Source: Pseudarthrobacter sp. NS4
Lineage (GTDB): Bacteria; Actinomycetota; Actinomycetes; Actinomycetales; Micrococcaceae
Reading direction: 5' to 3'
Assembly: GCF_024758005.1 (NCBI RefSeq)
Contig: NZ_CP103288.1
Coordinates: 2,108,001-2,172,000, forward strand
DNA: 64,000 bases
Shown here: piece after piece, positions 51,440 through 60,864 of the stretch
Layout: each line of letters starts with the position of its first letter
Numbering within the stretch: the first letter of the stretch is position 1
The notes under the pieces: model-generated
What the model was told of the DNA's origin: nothing
Seen by the model: the letters and a program-made list of their open reading frames with translations, nothing else
The model's database searches: none
Translations under genes and position numbers: made by a program

Positions 51440-52849
51440 TTAGGAAAACCGCATCCCGGGAACTGCATCGGCGGCAGCGGCAGCATGCGTCCGGGCCACC
51501 TTGTCCACGGATTCCCGGACATCCGGGTACTGCTCGGCGGCAGCCTTGACGGCGTTGGGAACCAGGTGCAGGTTCCTGGCGGACAGCTGCCGCTCCTCCT
51601 CGCCCGGTTCCGGCACCTCCTGGCCTTTGGAAAGAACGGTGATACCGGAGTCGGTGACCTTGAAGCCGCGCGCACGGTCAAGCTCCGCGTCGAGGCCGAT
51701 CGCGGCGCCCGCGGGGATCTTCACCTTCTTGTCGATGATGGCACGGTTGATCACGGCCCCTTCGCCGACCTGGACCTTGTCCATCAGGACGGAGTCGATG
51801 ACCCTGCTGCTGGTTGCGACGAAGACGTCATTGGAGAGGACGGAGCCTTCCACGACGCCGCCGGAGATGACCACGCCGCTGGAAACGATGGAATCCAGGG
51901 CCGTGCCCACAGTGTTGTTCTGTCCGCGTACGAGTTTGGCCGGCGGGGAGATGCTCTGGCGCGTGTAGATAGGCCATTGGGAGTTATAGAGGTTGAAGAC
52001 CGGCAGCGGGGAGATCAGGTCCATGTGGGCATCGTAGAACGAGTCGATGGTTCCGACGTCGCGCCAGTAGGTGCGGTCACGCTCGGTGGAGCCGGGGATT
52101 TCGTTCAGCGTGAAGTCGTAGACGTCGGCCTCGCCCTGGTTGACGAAGTAGGGGATGATGTCGCCGCCCATGTCGTGCTTGGTGTCCAGCCGCTCCGCAT
52201 CCACATGAAGTGCTGCCACCAGGGCGTCGGCGTCGAACACGTAGTTGCCCATGGAGGCCAGGAACTGGGAGGGATCTGCTGCCAGGCCCGGGGTGCTTGA
52301 AGGCTTTTCCACGAACGCCGCGATCTTCTGTTGATTGTTCTGGTCCACTTCGATGACACCGAACTGGTCCGCCATGTGCAGGGGCTGGCGTACCGCGGCA
52401 ACAGTTGCCTTGGCGCCGCTGTTCACGTGCTGCGCCACCATCTGGGCAAAGTCCATGCGGTAGACGTGGTCGGCACCGACCACCACCACAATGTCCGGGT
52501 TGGCGTCATGGATGAGGTTCAAAGACTGGTAAATGGCGTTCGCGCTGCCGAGGAACCAGCTCTTGCCCACGCGCTGCTGCGCCGGAACCGAGGCCACGTA
52601 GTTGCCTAGCTGGGTGGACATGCGCCAGGTCTCGGAGATATGCCGGTCCAGGCTGTGCGACTTGTACTGGGTCAGGACAACAATCTGCAGGTAGCTGGAA
52701 TTCACCAGGTTGGACAGGGCGAAGTCGATCAGGCGGTAACTCCCCGCGAAGGGGACCGCTGGTTTCGCACGGTCTGCCGTCAGTGGCATCAGCCTGTTTC
52801 CCTCGCCGCCGGCGAGGACAATGGCCAGGACTCTTTTGTTCAACGGCAT
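51440..52849 (-). CDS. glgC: Glucose-1-phosphate adenylyltransferase
   Basis: 469 residues from ATG 52849 ([20 protein letters not shown]). The nucleotidyltransferase motif is [40 protein letters not shown]; further landmarks are [40 protein letters not shown] and the C-terminal left-handed beta-helix ([20 protein letters not shown]). Makes ADP-glucose from glucose-1-phosphate and ATP. Longer than most by a C-terminal extension (from about [19 protein letters not shown]). Divergent from glgA across 100 bases with a palindrome. Confidence 0.96.
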   Translation of the reverse strand: MPLNKRVLAIVLAGGEGNRLMPLTADRAKPAVPFAGSYRLIDFALSNLVNSSYLQIVVLTQYKSHSLDRHISETWRMSTQLGNYVASVPAQQRVGKSWFLGSANAIYQSLNLIHDANPDIVVVVGADHVYRMDFAQMVAQHVNSGAKATVAAVRQPLHMADQFGVIEVDQNNQQKIAAFVEKPSSTPGLAADPSQFLASMGNYVFDADALVAALHVDAERLDTKHDMGGDIIPYFVNQGEADVYDFTLNEIPGSTERDRTYWRDVGTIDSFYDAHMDLISPLPVFNLYNSQWPIYTRQSISPPAKLVRGQNNTVGTALDSIVSSGVVISGGVVEGSVLSNDVFVATSSRVIDSVLMDKVQVGEGAVINRAIIDKKVKIPAGAAIGLDAELDRARGFKVTDSGITVLSKGQEVPEPGEEERQLSARNLHLVPNAVKAAAEQYPDVRESVDKVARTHAAAAADAVPGMRFS

Positions 52850-52887
52850 AGTGGTCGCTCCTGTACGCCTTCGTAACTCCCCAAGAC

Positions 52888-52906
52888 AGTCCGGCATGTC
52901 CGGACT
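52888..52906. promoter_or_regulatory. Palindrome between glgC and glgA
   Basis: AGTCCGG, spacer CATGT, CCGGACT: a perfect 7-base dyad about 40 bases from both start codons. Its place in the divergent promoter suggests an operator that could coordinate ADP-glucose synthesis and use. The regulator is unknown. Confidence 0.5.
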
Positions 52907-52951
52907 CCTTCACACTAGAACAGTTATGCGTGAAGGACTACCTTGGGTCTT

Positions 52952-54157
52952 GTGCGAATAGACATTGTGACTAAAGAGTTTCCGCCGGAGATCTATGGTG
53001 GCGCAGGTGTCCACGTGGCCGAATTGAGCAGGGTGCTTAGCAAGCATGTTGACCTGCAGGTTCGTGCATTTGGGGCTCCCCGCGACGCCGACTATCATGG
53101 CGCGGCGGTGACGTCCTACTCGGTGCCGGAGGATCTCGGCTCGGCCAATGCAGCGGTTCAAACGTTGGGTGTGGACCTGCGGATCGTGCCGGACGTGGAA
53201 GGCGCGGACCTGGTCCATTCGCATACCTGGTACGCCAACATGGCCGGGCACCTCGCCTCGCTGCTGCACGGAATTCCGCACGTCCTCAGCGCCCACAGCC
53301 TGGAGCCGCTGCGTCCGTGGAAGGCAGAGCAGCTCGGCGGCGGGTATGCGCTCTCGTCCTGGGTGGAGAAAACCGCCTACGAAGCCGCGGCTGCCATCAT
53401 CGCCGTTTCGGAGGGCATGCGGCAGGACATCCTGCGCAGCTACCCGGACGTCGATCCGGAAAAGGTCCGCGTGGTCCATAACGGCATCGACGTCGAACTA
53501 TGGAACCGTGACGAAAATGACGACGCCGTCCGCGCCCTGGGCATCGACCCCGCCAAGCCGAGCGTGGTCTTCGTGGGCAGGAACACCCGCCAAAAGGGCG
53601 TTCCCTACCTCCTGCGCGCTGCTGCCAAGCTGCCCGACGACGTCCAGCTGGTCCTGTGCCTGGGTGCGGCAGACACGCCGGAACTTGCGGCAGATACCGC
53701 CCGCCTGATCGAGGACCTGCAAAGCCAGCGGACGGGCGTCGTGCTGATCGAGCGCATGCTGCCCCGCCACGAGCTGATCCAGGTGCTCAGCCACGCCACC
53801 GCCTTCGCCTGCCCCTCCATCTACGAACCGCTCGGCATCGTCAATCTCGAAGCCATGGCCTGCGGCGCCGCGGTAGTCGCCAGCGCCACGGGCGGCATTC
53901 CCGAGGTAGTGGAGCACGGACGGACGGGCCTGCTCGTGGACCTGGAACAGGTCACGGACGGCACCGGCACCCCGCTCGACCCGGACAAGTTCGTCAGCGA
54001 ATTCGCCGCGGCACTGACCGAGGTCGTGTCGGATCCCGAGCGTGCCCGCGCCATGGGCCAGGCGGGACGGCTGCGCGCCGAGAAGCACTTCTCGTGGGAG
54101 TCCATCACGGAAACCACCCTCGAGGTGTACCGTTCGGTGCTGCCCGCGCAGGGCTGA
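52952..54157 (+). CDS. glgA: Glycogen synthase / maltosyl-type glucosyltransferase (GT4)
   Basis: 401 residues. The GT-B family blocks are VTKEFPPEIYGGAGVHVAEL, LVHSHTWYANMAGHLASLLH, IIAVSEGMRQDILRSYPDVD, VVFVGRNTRQKGVPYLLRAA and CPSIYEPLGIVNLEAMACGA (E-x7-E). This is the actinobacterial GlgA/GlgM type that uses ADP-glucose, either on glucan or to form maltose-1-phosphate. GTG 52952 gives the usual N-terminus; TTG 52943 with AAGGA upstream is the alternative. It depends on the divergent glgC product. Confidence 0.93.
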   Translation: MRIDIVTKEFPPEIYGGAGVHVAELSRVLSKHVDLQVRAFGAPRDADYHGAAVTSYSVPEDLGSANAAVQTLGVDLRIVPDVEGADLVHSHTWYANMAGHLASLLHGIPHVLSAHSLEPLRPWKAEQLGGGYALSSWVEKTAYEAAAAIIAVSEGMRQDILRSYPDVDPEKVRVVHNGIDVELWNRDENDDAVRALGIDPAKPSVVFVGRNTRQKGVPYLLRAAAKLPDDVQLVLCLGAADTPELAADTARLIEDLQSQRTGVVLIERMLPRHELIQVLSHATAFACPSIYEPLGIVNLEAMACGAAVVASATGGIPEVVEHGRTGLLVDLEQVTDGTGTPLDPDKFVSEFAAALTEVVSDPERARAMGQAGRLRAEKHFSWESITETTLEVYRSVLPAQG

Positions 54158-54174
54158 CCGCCGCTAAGGCGAGG

Positions 54175-54222
54175 ACGACGACGGCGCCGCTTCCCTGGTG
54201 AGGGGAGCGGCGCCGTCGTCGT
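54175..54222 (+). terminator. Long hairpin terminator after glgA
   Basis: ACGACGACGGCGCCGCT pairs with AGCGGCGCCGTCGTCGT; inner pairs extend it to about 22 bp with a GGTG loop. TTTCTG follows. Confidence 0.85.
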
Positions 54223-54268
54223 TTCTGCAGTCAGCGGACGTGGTCCAACGCCCGCCTGCCCGGCCGGG

Positions 54269-56377
54269 TCAGTTGTTCCGCCCGGCCGTTGTCCTCGCAA
54301 TCACTACCTTTTCGTCCACCGGGGACTGGCCACTGGCCCGCTGGCGCCGGAAGTGGGCCCTGGCTTCGTCCTGGCGTGTCTTTTCGGCGCCGGTGGCGAT
54401 GGAGGCCCGGACGTGGTCGTCGCCGTAACCGAAGGCATCCACCAGGTCCAGGGCGTGGGGGCGGATCTTCACCAGCAGCCGGTTGATGTATTCACCCACC
54501 GTGCGGCCCCGCTGCATGGAAAGGCGGCCGTTCATCAGATACCAGGACAGGTTTTTTTCGATCAGGGAAAGGCCGAAAAGATCGCGCAGCCACGTCAGGA
54601 CCTTCCTGGTCCCGGGGTCGGTGACATCGCGCAGCGCGTCCGTGAACGCCTCCCACTGCAGCAGCTCGGCGTGCGCCTGGGCGGCGTCAATGAGCTCGTT
54701 CTGGTGCCGGTTGAACAGGGCCGCCCCCTGTTCCTGGGAAAGCCGGCTACTGCCCTTCAATGCGGCGCCGGTCTCGGCCACCATGGTCTGCACCCTGTCG
54801 GTCAGCAGTGCCCGCTGGCCTTCCTCGCTGCGCAGGGCTATGGCGGCTTTCTGTACCGACCCGTTGTCCGCCACGAACTGCGCCACCTGGCGCATCCCGG
54901 TGCGGTGGATGGCGACGCCGGTTGCCTGGCCCGCCACGTACCGGGCCAGCACGCCGAAATCGACTTTCCGGAATTCCTTGGCATAGTCAGCCAGGAGTCG
55001 CTTGGCCACCAGTTGCAGCAGGACGGTGTTGTCACCTTCGAAAGTGACGTAGACATCAAGGTCGGCCCGGAGTGAAGCGAAGCGGTTCTCGATCAGGAAG
55101 CCGGCGCCGCCGCATGCCTCACGGCATTCCTGCAGGGTGTCCAGCGCGTGCCACGTACTGAGGGGCTTGAGGGCCGCGGCAAGGGTTTCCAGGTCCTGGC
55201 GGTCCTCGTCTGTGTCATGCGCACCGGAGAAAACGTCATCGAACTTCTGCAGGAGCTGTTCATGGGCGAAACCGGCGGCATAGGTGGTGGCCAGGCGGGT
55301 GAACAGCCGGCGCTGGTGGCGCTGGTAGTCGAGCAGGACTTCTTCGTCCGTGTGCGAAGAGGCGTTGAACTGCCGGCGCTCGGTGGCGTACTGGATGGCC
55401 GCTTTCAAGGCAACCTTTGAAGCCGCAACAGCCGCACCGTCCAGTGAGACGCGGCCCTGGACCAGCGTCCCCAGCATCGTGAAGAAGCGTCGTCCCGGGC
55501 TGGCGATGGGCGAGGAGTATGTTCCGTCGGCGGCGACGTCACCGTAGCGGTTCAGGAGGTTGGTCCTGGGAACCCGGACGTGCGTGAAGTGGAGCCGGCC
55601 GTTGTCGATGCCGTTGAGCCCGCCCTTGACGCCGTCATCCTCACCGCCGATACCGGGAAGGAACTCCCTGGTTTCGGGGTCGCGGAGGTCCACGTAGAAG
55701 GCATGGACGCCGTGGTTGACGGCCCGCGTGATGAGCTGCGCGAACACCACGGCGCCCAGGCCGTCGGTAGCGGCATTGCCGATGTAGTCCTTCCAGGCAG
55801 CGCGGAAAGGAGTGTGGATCACGAACTCCTCGGCGGAGGGATCGTAGGTGGCCGTGGTGGCGATGCTGGCAACGTCGGACCCATGCCCGGTTTCCGTCAT
55901 GGCGAAGCAGCCGGGGATCTCCAGGCTCATGATGCCCGGAAGCCACTTCGAGTGGTGTCCGGCCGTGCCCAGGTGCATCACCGCCGAACCGAAGAGGCCC
56001 CACTGCACGCCGGCCTTGATCTGCAGCGACGGATCGGCCACCACAAGCTCTTCGAAGCCGGCGATGTTCCCGCCATGGTCGTCGGAGCCGCCCAGCGCGG
56101 ACGGAAAGGCACGATGGACTGCCTCGTTGTCCACGAGGTACTTCAGCTGGCCGAACACCCTTGTCCTGTGTTCGGTATGCGTCAGGCCCTCAATCTTGTG
56201 AAGTTCGGGGCGGGCGGCCAGGTCCCTCGACTGCAGCCGCACGGCGGCCCACTTGCCCAGGAGCTGCCGGCCCAGGACGTCGACATCGACGGCGGGCTGG
56301 TCTGGCCCGGCGACGGGGGAGGGCGTGGTCGAGGGGCTCGGCCCTTTGCCGGCGGGACGGTCCACTACTTCAGTCAT
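54269..56377 (-). CDS. Acyl-CoA dehydrogenase/oxidase family protein (FadE5/ACOX-like)
   Basis: 702 residues, the length of acyl-CoA oxidase-like enzymes. FAD/acyl-CoA motifs: CFAMTETGHGSDVASIATTA, VVDRPAG N-terminal extension, LNRYGDVAADGTYSSPIASP, YATERRQFNASSHTDEEVLL and the ACOX segment LQECREACGGAGFLIENRFA, VTFEGDNTVLLQLVAKRLLA. It introduces the first double bond into an acyl-CoA. It lies on the minus strand behind tetR and opposite the fadA2-fabG4-htdX operon, the same grouping as Rv0241c-Rv0244c of M. tuberculosis. Confidence 0.93.
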   Translation of the reverse strand: MTEVVDRPAGKGPSPSTTPSPVAGPDQPAVDVDVLGRQLLGKWAAVRLQSRDLAARPELHKIEGLTHTEHRTRVFGQLKYLVDNEAVHRAFPSALGGSDDHGGNIAGFEELVVADPSLQIKAGVQWGLFGSAVMHLGTAGHHSKWLPGIMSLEIPGCFAMTETGHGSDVASIATTATYDPSAEEFVIHTPFRAAWKDYIGNAATDGLGAVVFAQLITRAVNHGVHAFYVDLRDPETREFLPGIGGEDDGVKGGLNGIDNGRLHFTHVRVPRTNLLNRYGDVAADGTYSSPIASPGRRFFTMLGTLVQGRVSLDGAAVAASKVALKAAIQYATERRQFNASSHTDEEVLLDYQRHQRRLFTRLATTYAAGFAHEQLLQKFDDVFSGAHDTDEDRQDLETLAAALKPLSTWHALDTLQECREACGGAGFLIENRFASLRADLDVYVTFEGDNTVLLQLVAKRLLADYAKEFRKVDFGVLARYVAGQATGVAIHRTGMRQVAQFVADNGSVQKAAIALRSEEGQRALLTDRVQTMVAETGAALKGSSRLSQEQGAALFNRHQNELIDAAQAHAELLQWEAFTDALRDVTDPGTRKVLTWLRDLFGLSLIEKNLSWYLMNGRLSMQRGRTVGEYINRLLVKIRPHALDLVDAFGYGDDHVRASIATGAEKTRQDEARAHFRRQRASGQSPVDEKVVIARTTAGRNN

Positions 56378-56400
56378 GTCAATATCCTTCTGTGGTGCTG

Positions 56401-56413
56401 ACAGGCGGCCTGT
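56401..56413. promoter_or_regulatory. 13-base palindrome upstream of the fadE gene
   Basis: ACAGGC-G-GCCTGT, 24 bases upstream of the fadE ATG, flanked on both sides by TGTGGTGC. Possible operator; differs from the tetR/fadA operator. Confidence 0.35.
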
Positions 56414-56430
56414 GGTGCATTGGTACTTAC

Positions 56431-56463
56431 GGGCTGCGTCCGGCTGGACGTTGGACGCGGCCC
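56431..56463 (-). terminator. Hairpin between tetR and fadE
   Basis: GGGCTGCGTCC and GGACGCGGCCC with one T-G pair and an 11-base loop. No T-run, so it may attenuate rather than end transcription from tetR into fadE. Confidence 0.35.
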
Positions 56464-56489
56464 TCTTTAGGGGAATGGGCGGCAGTCCG

Positions 56490-57182
56490 TCAGATACGGA
56501 CGGCCGGCGAAAGTTCGGGGGCTATCCCCACGCAGAGCCATGCGGTGATCTGCAGTGCCATGGCTTCCTGTCCGGGCTTGGCGGGGGAGTCAGGAGTGCT
56601 GAGCCATTGCTCGCCCGCGTTCCGGACCAACCCGATTGCAGCTTTGGGCCAATAGCCGATTACTGCTTCCTTGCCATCACCCAAATGGGACCGCATTGGA
56701 GTGGCGATCATGTCCGCTACGGCATCGAAGAAATGGCCCAGTGCGCCGGACACTGCACCTGAGCTGGGAGTATCTCCCGTATCCCCGGCCGCGGAGCGGG
56801 TGACAAAGGTGTACACGTTGGGACTCGTGGCGGCCATCTGCAGGTAGGCCGACACCATGGCGAGCAGCCCTTCACGCGGTGTCAGCGCGCTCTGCGCCGC
56901 CTCCAGGATGCGCCGCTGCATCTGGCTCAGGACTACCTCACCCACAGCCTGCTGGAGTCCCGACTTGTCACCAAAATAGCGATAGAAGACGGACTTGGAC
57001 GTCCCTGCTGCTGCGGCAATCTCCTCCATGGAAGCGTCACTTCCGAGCGTATGCACTGCACGCCGCGCCTGCTTGATCAGCTCCCGCCGCCGCTCCTCCC
57101 GGTGGCTTTGCCAACGCGATGAACGGCCATCAGGCCCTGGGCTGGTGGAGGGCACGTCAAGTCCGGTTCCCGAAGTGTTCAC
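56490..57182 (-). CDS. TetR/AcrR family repressor of the fatty-acid module
   Basis: 230 residues from GTG 57182. The HTH domain is RRELIKQARRAVHTLGSDAS, MEEIAAAAGTSKSVFYRYFG, DKSGLQQAVGEVV; the rest is the helical ligand domain. The GTG sits exactly at the edge of the palindrome 57182-57214, so transcripts may be leaderless, and the repressor would bind over its own start and the fadA promoter. Likely effector: an acyl-CoA (inference). Longer frames reaching 57266 would overlap the divergent thiolase gene and are rejected. Confidence 0.92.
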   Translation of the reverse strand: MNTSGTGLDVPSTSPGPDGRSSRWQSHREERRRELIKQARRAVHTLGSDASMEEIAAAAGTSKSVFYRYFGDKSGLQQAVGEVVLSQMQRRILEAAQSALTPREGLLAMVSAYLQMAATSPNVYTFVTRSAAGDTGDTPSSGAVSGALGHFFDAVADMIATPMRSHLGDGKEAVIGYWPKAAIGLVRNAGEQWLSTPDSPAKPGQEAMALQITAWLCVGIAPELSPAVRI

Positions 57183-57214
57183 GATACCCAGCGTATCAGG
57201 TACGCTGGGTATCG
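57182..57214. promoter_or_regulatory. TetR operator, 14-base perfect arms
   Basis: CGATACCCAGCGTA (57182-57195), spacer TCAGG, TACGCTGGGTATCG (57201-57214). A perfect dyad between tetR and the thiolase gene. It is the best regulatory site in the window. Confidence 0.9.
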
Positions 57215-57243
57215 GTAACCGCACGTGACCAGAGGAGACAGCC

Positions 57244-58605
57244 ATGTCCATTGACGGACAGTCCATTGCCGGCCCCGGAGAATCAGGCGCCGCAGCCGCT
57301 TCAGTCCCTGCTCCGCGCAGGGCGGTGGTTGTAGGAGGGAACAGGATTCCTTTCGCCCGCGCCGGTAGTTCCTACGCCAAGTCCTCCAACCAGGACATGC
57401 TGACAGCTGCCCTGGACGGCCTGATTGCACGCTTTGGCCTGCAGGATGAGCGGATGGGGGAGGTGGCAGCCGGTGCTGTCCTCAAACACTCCCGGGACTT
57501 CAACCTCACCCGGGAGGCAGTACTTGGTTCGGCGCTGTCCGCCGAGACCCCGGCTTACGACCTTCAGCAGGCGTGCGCCACGGGACTGGAGACGGTGGTG
57601 GGGCTCGCGAACAAAATCAAGCTGGGCCAGATCGATTCCGCCATTGCCGGCGGCGTGGACTCTGCCTCTGACGCCCCTGTTGTGGTGAGCGAAGGACTGC
57701 GCGAAGTCATCCTTGACCTCAACCGCGCCAAGACCCTTCCGCAGCGGCTTCAGATCCTCAGCCGCCTGCGGCCCAAAGATCTGGCTCCGCTGGCGCCCGG
57801 CACAGCAGAGCCCAGAACTGGCCTCTCCATGGGGGAACACCAGGCCCTGACGACTGCCCAGTGGAAGGTTTCCCGTGAGGCGCAGGACGAAGTGGCCCTC
57901 AACAGCCACCGCAACCTTGCTGCCGCATACGAGTCCGGGTTCTTCGATGACCTCATGACGCCCTACCGGGGGCTGGCGAGGGACGGCAACCTGCGCGCCG
58001 ACACTTCCATGGAAAAACTCGCCGCCCTGAAGCCCGTCTTCGGCAAGAGCCTGGGAGCGGAGGCGACCATGACGGCCGGCAACTCCACACCCCTGACGGA
58101 CGGCGCCTCGACGGTGCTGCTGGCCTCGGACGAATGGGCTGATGCCCGCGACCTGCCCAAGCTGGCGGCCGTGGTGGACGCCGAAGCCGCGGCGGTGGAC
58201 TTTGTGCATGGCAAGGACGGGCTGCTCATGGCGCCTGTCTTCGCGGTGCCCAGGCTGCTGGCACGGCACAACCTCACGTTGGCGGACATCGACTTCTTCG
58301 AAATCCACGAAGCGTTCGGCGCCACTGTGCTCAGTACGCTGGCCGCGTGGGAGGACGAGGAATTCGGGCGGACGCGCCTTGGCCTGGATGGGGCCTTCGG
58401 CAAAGTCGACCGCGCACGCCTCAACGTCAACGGATCCTCCCTGGCGGCAGGCCATCCTTTCGCCGCCACCGGCGGCAGGATTGTGGCCACGCTGGCCAAG
58501 CTCCTCCACGCCAAAGGCAGCACCGGCGGCCGCCCGGCACGGGGACTGGTCTCGGTCTGTGCGGCCGGCGGCCAGGGCGTCGTCGCGATTCTCGAATCAC
58601 TGTAA
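57244..58605 (+). CDS. Acetyl-CoA acyltransferase (thiolase, FadA2-like)
   Basis: 453 residues; ATG 57244 follows AGAGGAGA. Thiolase motifs: nucleophile Cys in YDLQQACATGLETVVGLANK, FFEIHEAFGATVLSTLAAW (His), LNVNGSSLAAGHPFAATGGR (GHP) and the second Cys in VSVCAAGGQGVVAILESL. N-terminal extension of about 25 residues. It cleaves 3-oxoacyl-CoA or condenses acyl-CoAs. First gene of the operon with fabG4-like and htdX-like genes, under the TetR operator. Confidence 0.94.
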   Translation: MSIDGQSIAGPGESGAAAASVPAPRRAVVVGGNRIPFARAGSSYAKSSNQDMLTAALDGLIARFGLQDERMGEVAAGAVLKHSRDFNLTREAVLGSALSAETPAYDLQQACATGLETVVGLANKIKLGQIDSAIAGGVDSASDAPVVVSEGLREVILDLNRAKTLPQRLQILSRLRPKDLAPLAPGTAEPRTGLSMGEHQALTTAQWKVSREAQDEVALNSHRNLAAAYESGFFDDLMTPYRGLARDGNLRADTSMEKLAALKPVFGKSLGAEATMTAGNSTPLTDGASTVLLASDEWADARDLPKLAAVVDAEAAAVDFVHGKDGLLMAPVFAVPRLLARHNLTLADIDFFEIHEAFGATVLSTLAAWEDEEFGRTRLGLDGAFGKVDRARLNVNGSSLAAGHPFAATGGRIVATLAKLLHAKGSTGGRPARGLVSVCAAGGQGVVAILESL

Positions 58606-58615
58606 GGGGGCACTG

Positions 58616-59956
58616 ATGACAGACAAATATGCTCAGTTGGTGAACCAGGGCCTGGGCCGGAACGTGGCCAGGAAGCTGGGTTTGCCGCAGCCGGCGGTGC
58701 TGCGCCGCTACGAGCAGGGTCAACCGTTGATCACCGGACCAGTTGTGGTCCAGGGGGACTCGCCGGCGGCGGACAAGCTGGCCGCCGAACTGCTGTCGTG
58801 GGACCTTGACGTCCGTCGGCATGCAGTCCCACGGGAAAAACTTGGCGCCATCATCCTGGTTTTGGACGAGGTGGAACGGCCGGAAGACCTCGAAAAGCCG
58901 GTCCTTGCCGCGGCGGGATCGCTGCGCGACCTGGGCCCGGGTGCCAGGGTGCTGGCAGTCTCCCGGCCCGCTTCGGAGGCCGGTTCTCCAGCCGCCGCCG
59001 CTGCCCGGCAGGGTGTAGACGGGTTCCTGCGCTCGCTGGCCAAGGAACTCCGTGCCGGTGCCACCGGGAACGGCATCCTCCTCGGCGCGGGTGTGCAGTC
59101 CACCAGTCCTTCTGCACTGGCCGCTGTCAGGTTCTTCCTTTCGGGCCGTTCGGCCTTCGTCGACGGCCAGTTCCTGACCGTTTCCAGCACTGCGGGAGTG
59201 CTGCCGGACGATTTCGAAACCCCGTTGGCCGGCAAGGTTGCCGTAGTGACCGGCGCAGCCCGCGGGATTGGTGCGCAGATCGCAAGGACCCTCCACCGCG
59301 ACGGCGCAACGCTGGTCCTGGTTGACCTGCCGGCTGCCGGCGACCATCTTGCGGCAGTGGCCAACGAGGTGAAGGGTACCGCCCTGCAGTTGGACATCAG
59401 CCGGGAAGACGCAGGCCAACGAATCATGGAGCACGCCGTACAGCGGCACGGGCGACTGGACATTATGGTCCACAACGCGGGGATCACCCGGGACAAGCTG
59501 CTCGCCAACATGGACCACGCGCGGTGGAGTTCAGTCATCGACATCAATATCGCCGCACAGCTCCGGATCAACGAGGCGCTCCTCGCATCTGAACACTTCG
59601 GGCCGGCAGCACGTATTGTTTCTGTTGCCTCCACCAGTGGTATCGCCGGCAACAGGGGGCAAACCAACTATGCGGCGTCCAAGGGGGGAGTGATGGGTAT
59701 GGTCCGGGCAACCGCCCCACTTCTGTCCGCATCCGGTGGCACCATCAATGCCGTAGCGCCTGGGTTCATCGAAACCGAGATGACGGAACGGATTCCGTTT
59801 GCCCTCCGGGAGATCGCCCGCCGGGCGAACTCCCTGCAGCAGGGCGGCAGGCCGTCCGACGTCGCGGAGACCATCGCCTTCCTGGCCAGCGACGCTGCCG
59901 GCGGAATCAACGGCGAGGTGCTGCGGGTCTGCGGGCAGAACATGGTGGGGGCATGA
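58616..59956 (+). CDS. High-molecular-weight 3-oxoacyl reductase (FabG4-like)
   Basis: 446 residues from ATG 58616, after AAGGGGG. The N-terminal 200 residues are the flavodoxin-like domain of HMwFabG (RNVARKLGLPQPAVLRRYEQ, GSLRDLGPGARVLAVSRPAS). The C-terminal SDR domain has KVAVVTGAARGIGAQIARTL, VHNAGITRDKLLANMDHARW, SVASTSGIAGNRGQTNYAASK and GFIETEMTERIPF. In M. tuberculosis the same protein (Rv0242c) reduces 3-oxoacyl-CoA with NADH. 10 bases after the thiolase and overlapping the MaoC gene. Confidence 0.93.
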   Translation: MTDKYAQLVNQGLGRNVARKLGLPQPAVLRRYEQGQPLITGPVVVQGDSPAADKLAAELLSWDLDVRRHAVPREKLGAIILVLDEVERPEDLEKPVLAAAGSLRDLGPGARVLAVSRPASEAGSPAAAAARQGVDGFLRSLAKELRAGATGNGILLGAGVQSTSPSALAAVRFFLSGRSAFVDGQFLTVSSTAGVLPDDFETPLAGKVAVVTGAARGIGAQIARTLHRDGATLVLVDLPAAGDHLAAVANEVKGTALQLDISREDAGQRIMEHAVQRHGRLDIMVHNAGITRDKLLANMDHARWSSVIDINIAAQLRINEALLASEHFGPAARIVSVASTSGIAGNRGQTNYAASKGGVMGMVRATAPLLSASGGTINAVAPGFIETEMTERIPFALREIARRANSLQQGGRPSDVAETIAFLASDAAGGINGEVLRVCGQNMVGA

Positions 59957-60864
59957 CACCCGTACAGCCGGTCATCCTCGGGGAAATGCCGTCACTGTCC
60001 AAGCTGTACGTCAACGCCGCCGCCCAGGCGGCGCGGCGCAGGCTGCTGGGCCCGCACGACCCGTCCGTTCTTCCGGCGGAAGGCCACGAGGTCCGTGGGG
60101 TCACCGTGGATGTCGCCAACCTGACCGCCTACCAGCACCTGCTGGGTGAAACCGCCAGCGACGTCCTCCCTGCCGGCTTTATCCATGCCCTGGCCTTTCC
60201 ACTTGCCATGAGCGTGATGAACCGGGACGACTTCCCGCTGCCCCTGCTTGGCATGATCCATCTGCGCAACAGCGTGGAGCAACGGTCCCCGGTGCTTTTC
60301 ACTGACGCCCTGGATATCACTGCCAGGGTGGAGAATCTCCGAGGGCACCGCGCCGGCACCCAGGTGGACGTCGTTGCGGAGGTCCGGCCGGCGGGAACGG
60401 TGGATATTTGCTGGCTGGGAATTTCCACGTACCTTGCCAAGGGCGTCTTCCTGCCCGGAATCGACAAGCCGTCTCCGGTTCCGGAGAGAAGCGAGTTTAA
60501 GGCGCCGGATCCCACCGCTGTGTGGCAGCTGGGCGTCGACGCGGGCCGGGCTTATGCAGTCGTATCCGGCGATTTCAACCCGATCCACCTCAGCGTGCTG
60601 TCAGCAAAAGCCCTCGGGATGCGGCGCTCCATTGCCCATGGTATGTACCTTGCGTCCCGGGCGCTCGCGGACGTGGGATCTGTCCGCGGTGATTCCTTCG
60701 CCTGGGATGTCGACTTCGACTCACCGGTGTTCCTTCCCTGCCGGGTCGCCCTGGAAATCAGCAGCGACCAGGGTTTGTCGGGCACGTGGAAGCGTTCCGA
60801 CTTCGTTGCCTGGAACCCCAGGTCGGGCCGCCGTCATTTCAGCGGTTCGGTCACTGCTCTTTAG
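59953..60864 (+). CDS. MaoC-like hydratase (HtdX-like)
   Basis: 303 residues, double hot-dog. N-terminal half: LSKLYVNAAAQAARRRLLGP and FIHALAFPLAMSVMNRDDFP. C-terminal half carries the hydratase motif YAVVSGDFNPIHLSVLSAKA, LGMRRSIAHGMYLASRALAD (Asp and His of the R-hydratase site). It should hydrate (R)-enoyl-thioesters. The ATG overlaps the fabG4 stop by 4 bases. Order and content match htdX (Rv0241c) next to fabG4. Convergent with the FUSC gene, with a few overlapping bases. Confidence 0.92.
   Translation: MTPVQPVILGEMPSLSKLYVNAAAQAARRRLLGPHDPSVLPAEGHEVRGVTVDVANLTAYQHLLGETASDVLPAGFIHALAFPLAMSVMNRDDFPLPLLGMIHLRNSVEQRSPVLFTDALDITARVENLRGHRAGTQVDVVAEVRPAGTVDICWLGISTYLAKGVFLPGIDKPSPVPERSEFKAPDPTAVWQLGVDAGRAYAVVSGDFNPIHLSVLSAKALGMRRSIAHGMYLASRALADVGSVRGDSFAWDVDFDSPVFLPCRVALEISSDQGLSGTWKRSDFVAWNPRSGRRHFSGSVTAL

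Noticed and set aside
57301..59518. Long minus-strand frames opposite the thiolase and FabG4-like genes
   Set aside because: Shadows of high-GC coding DNA; the plus-strand genes carry full catalytic motifs.
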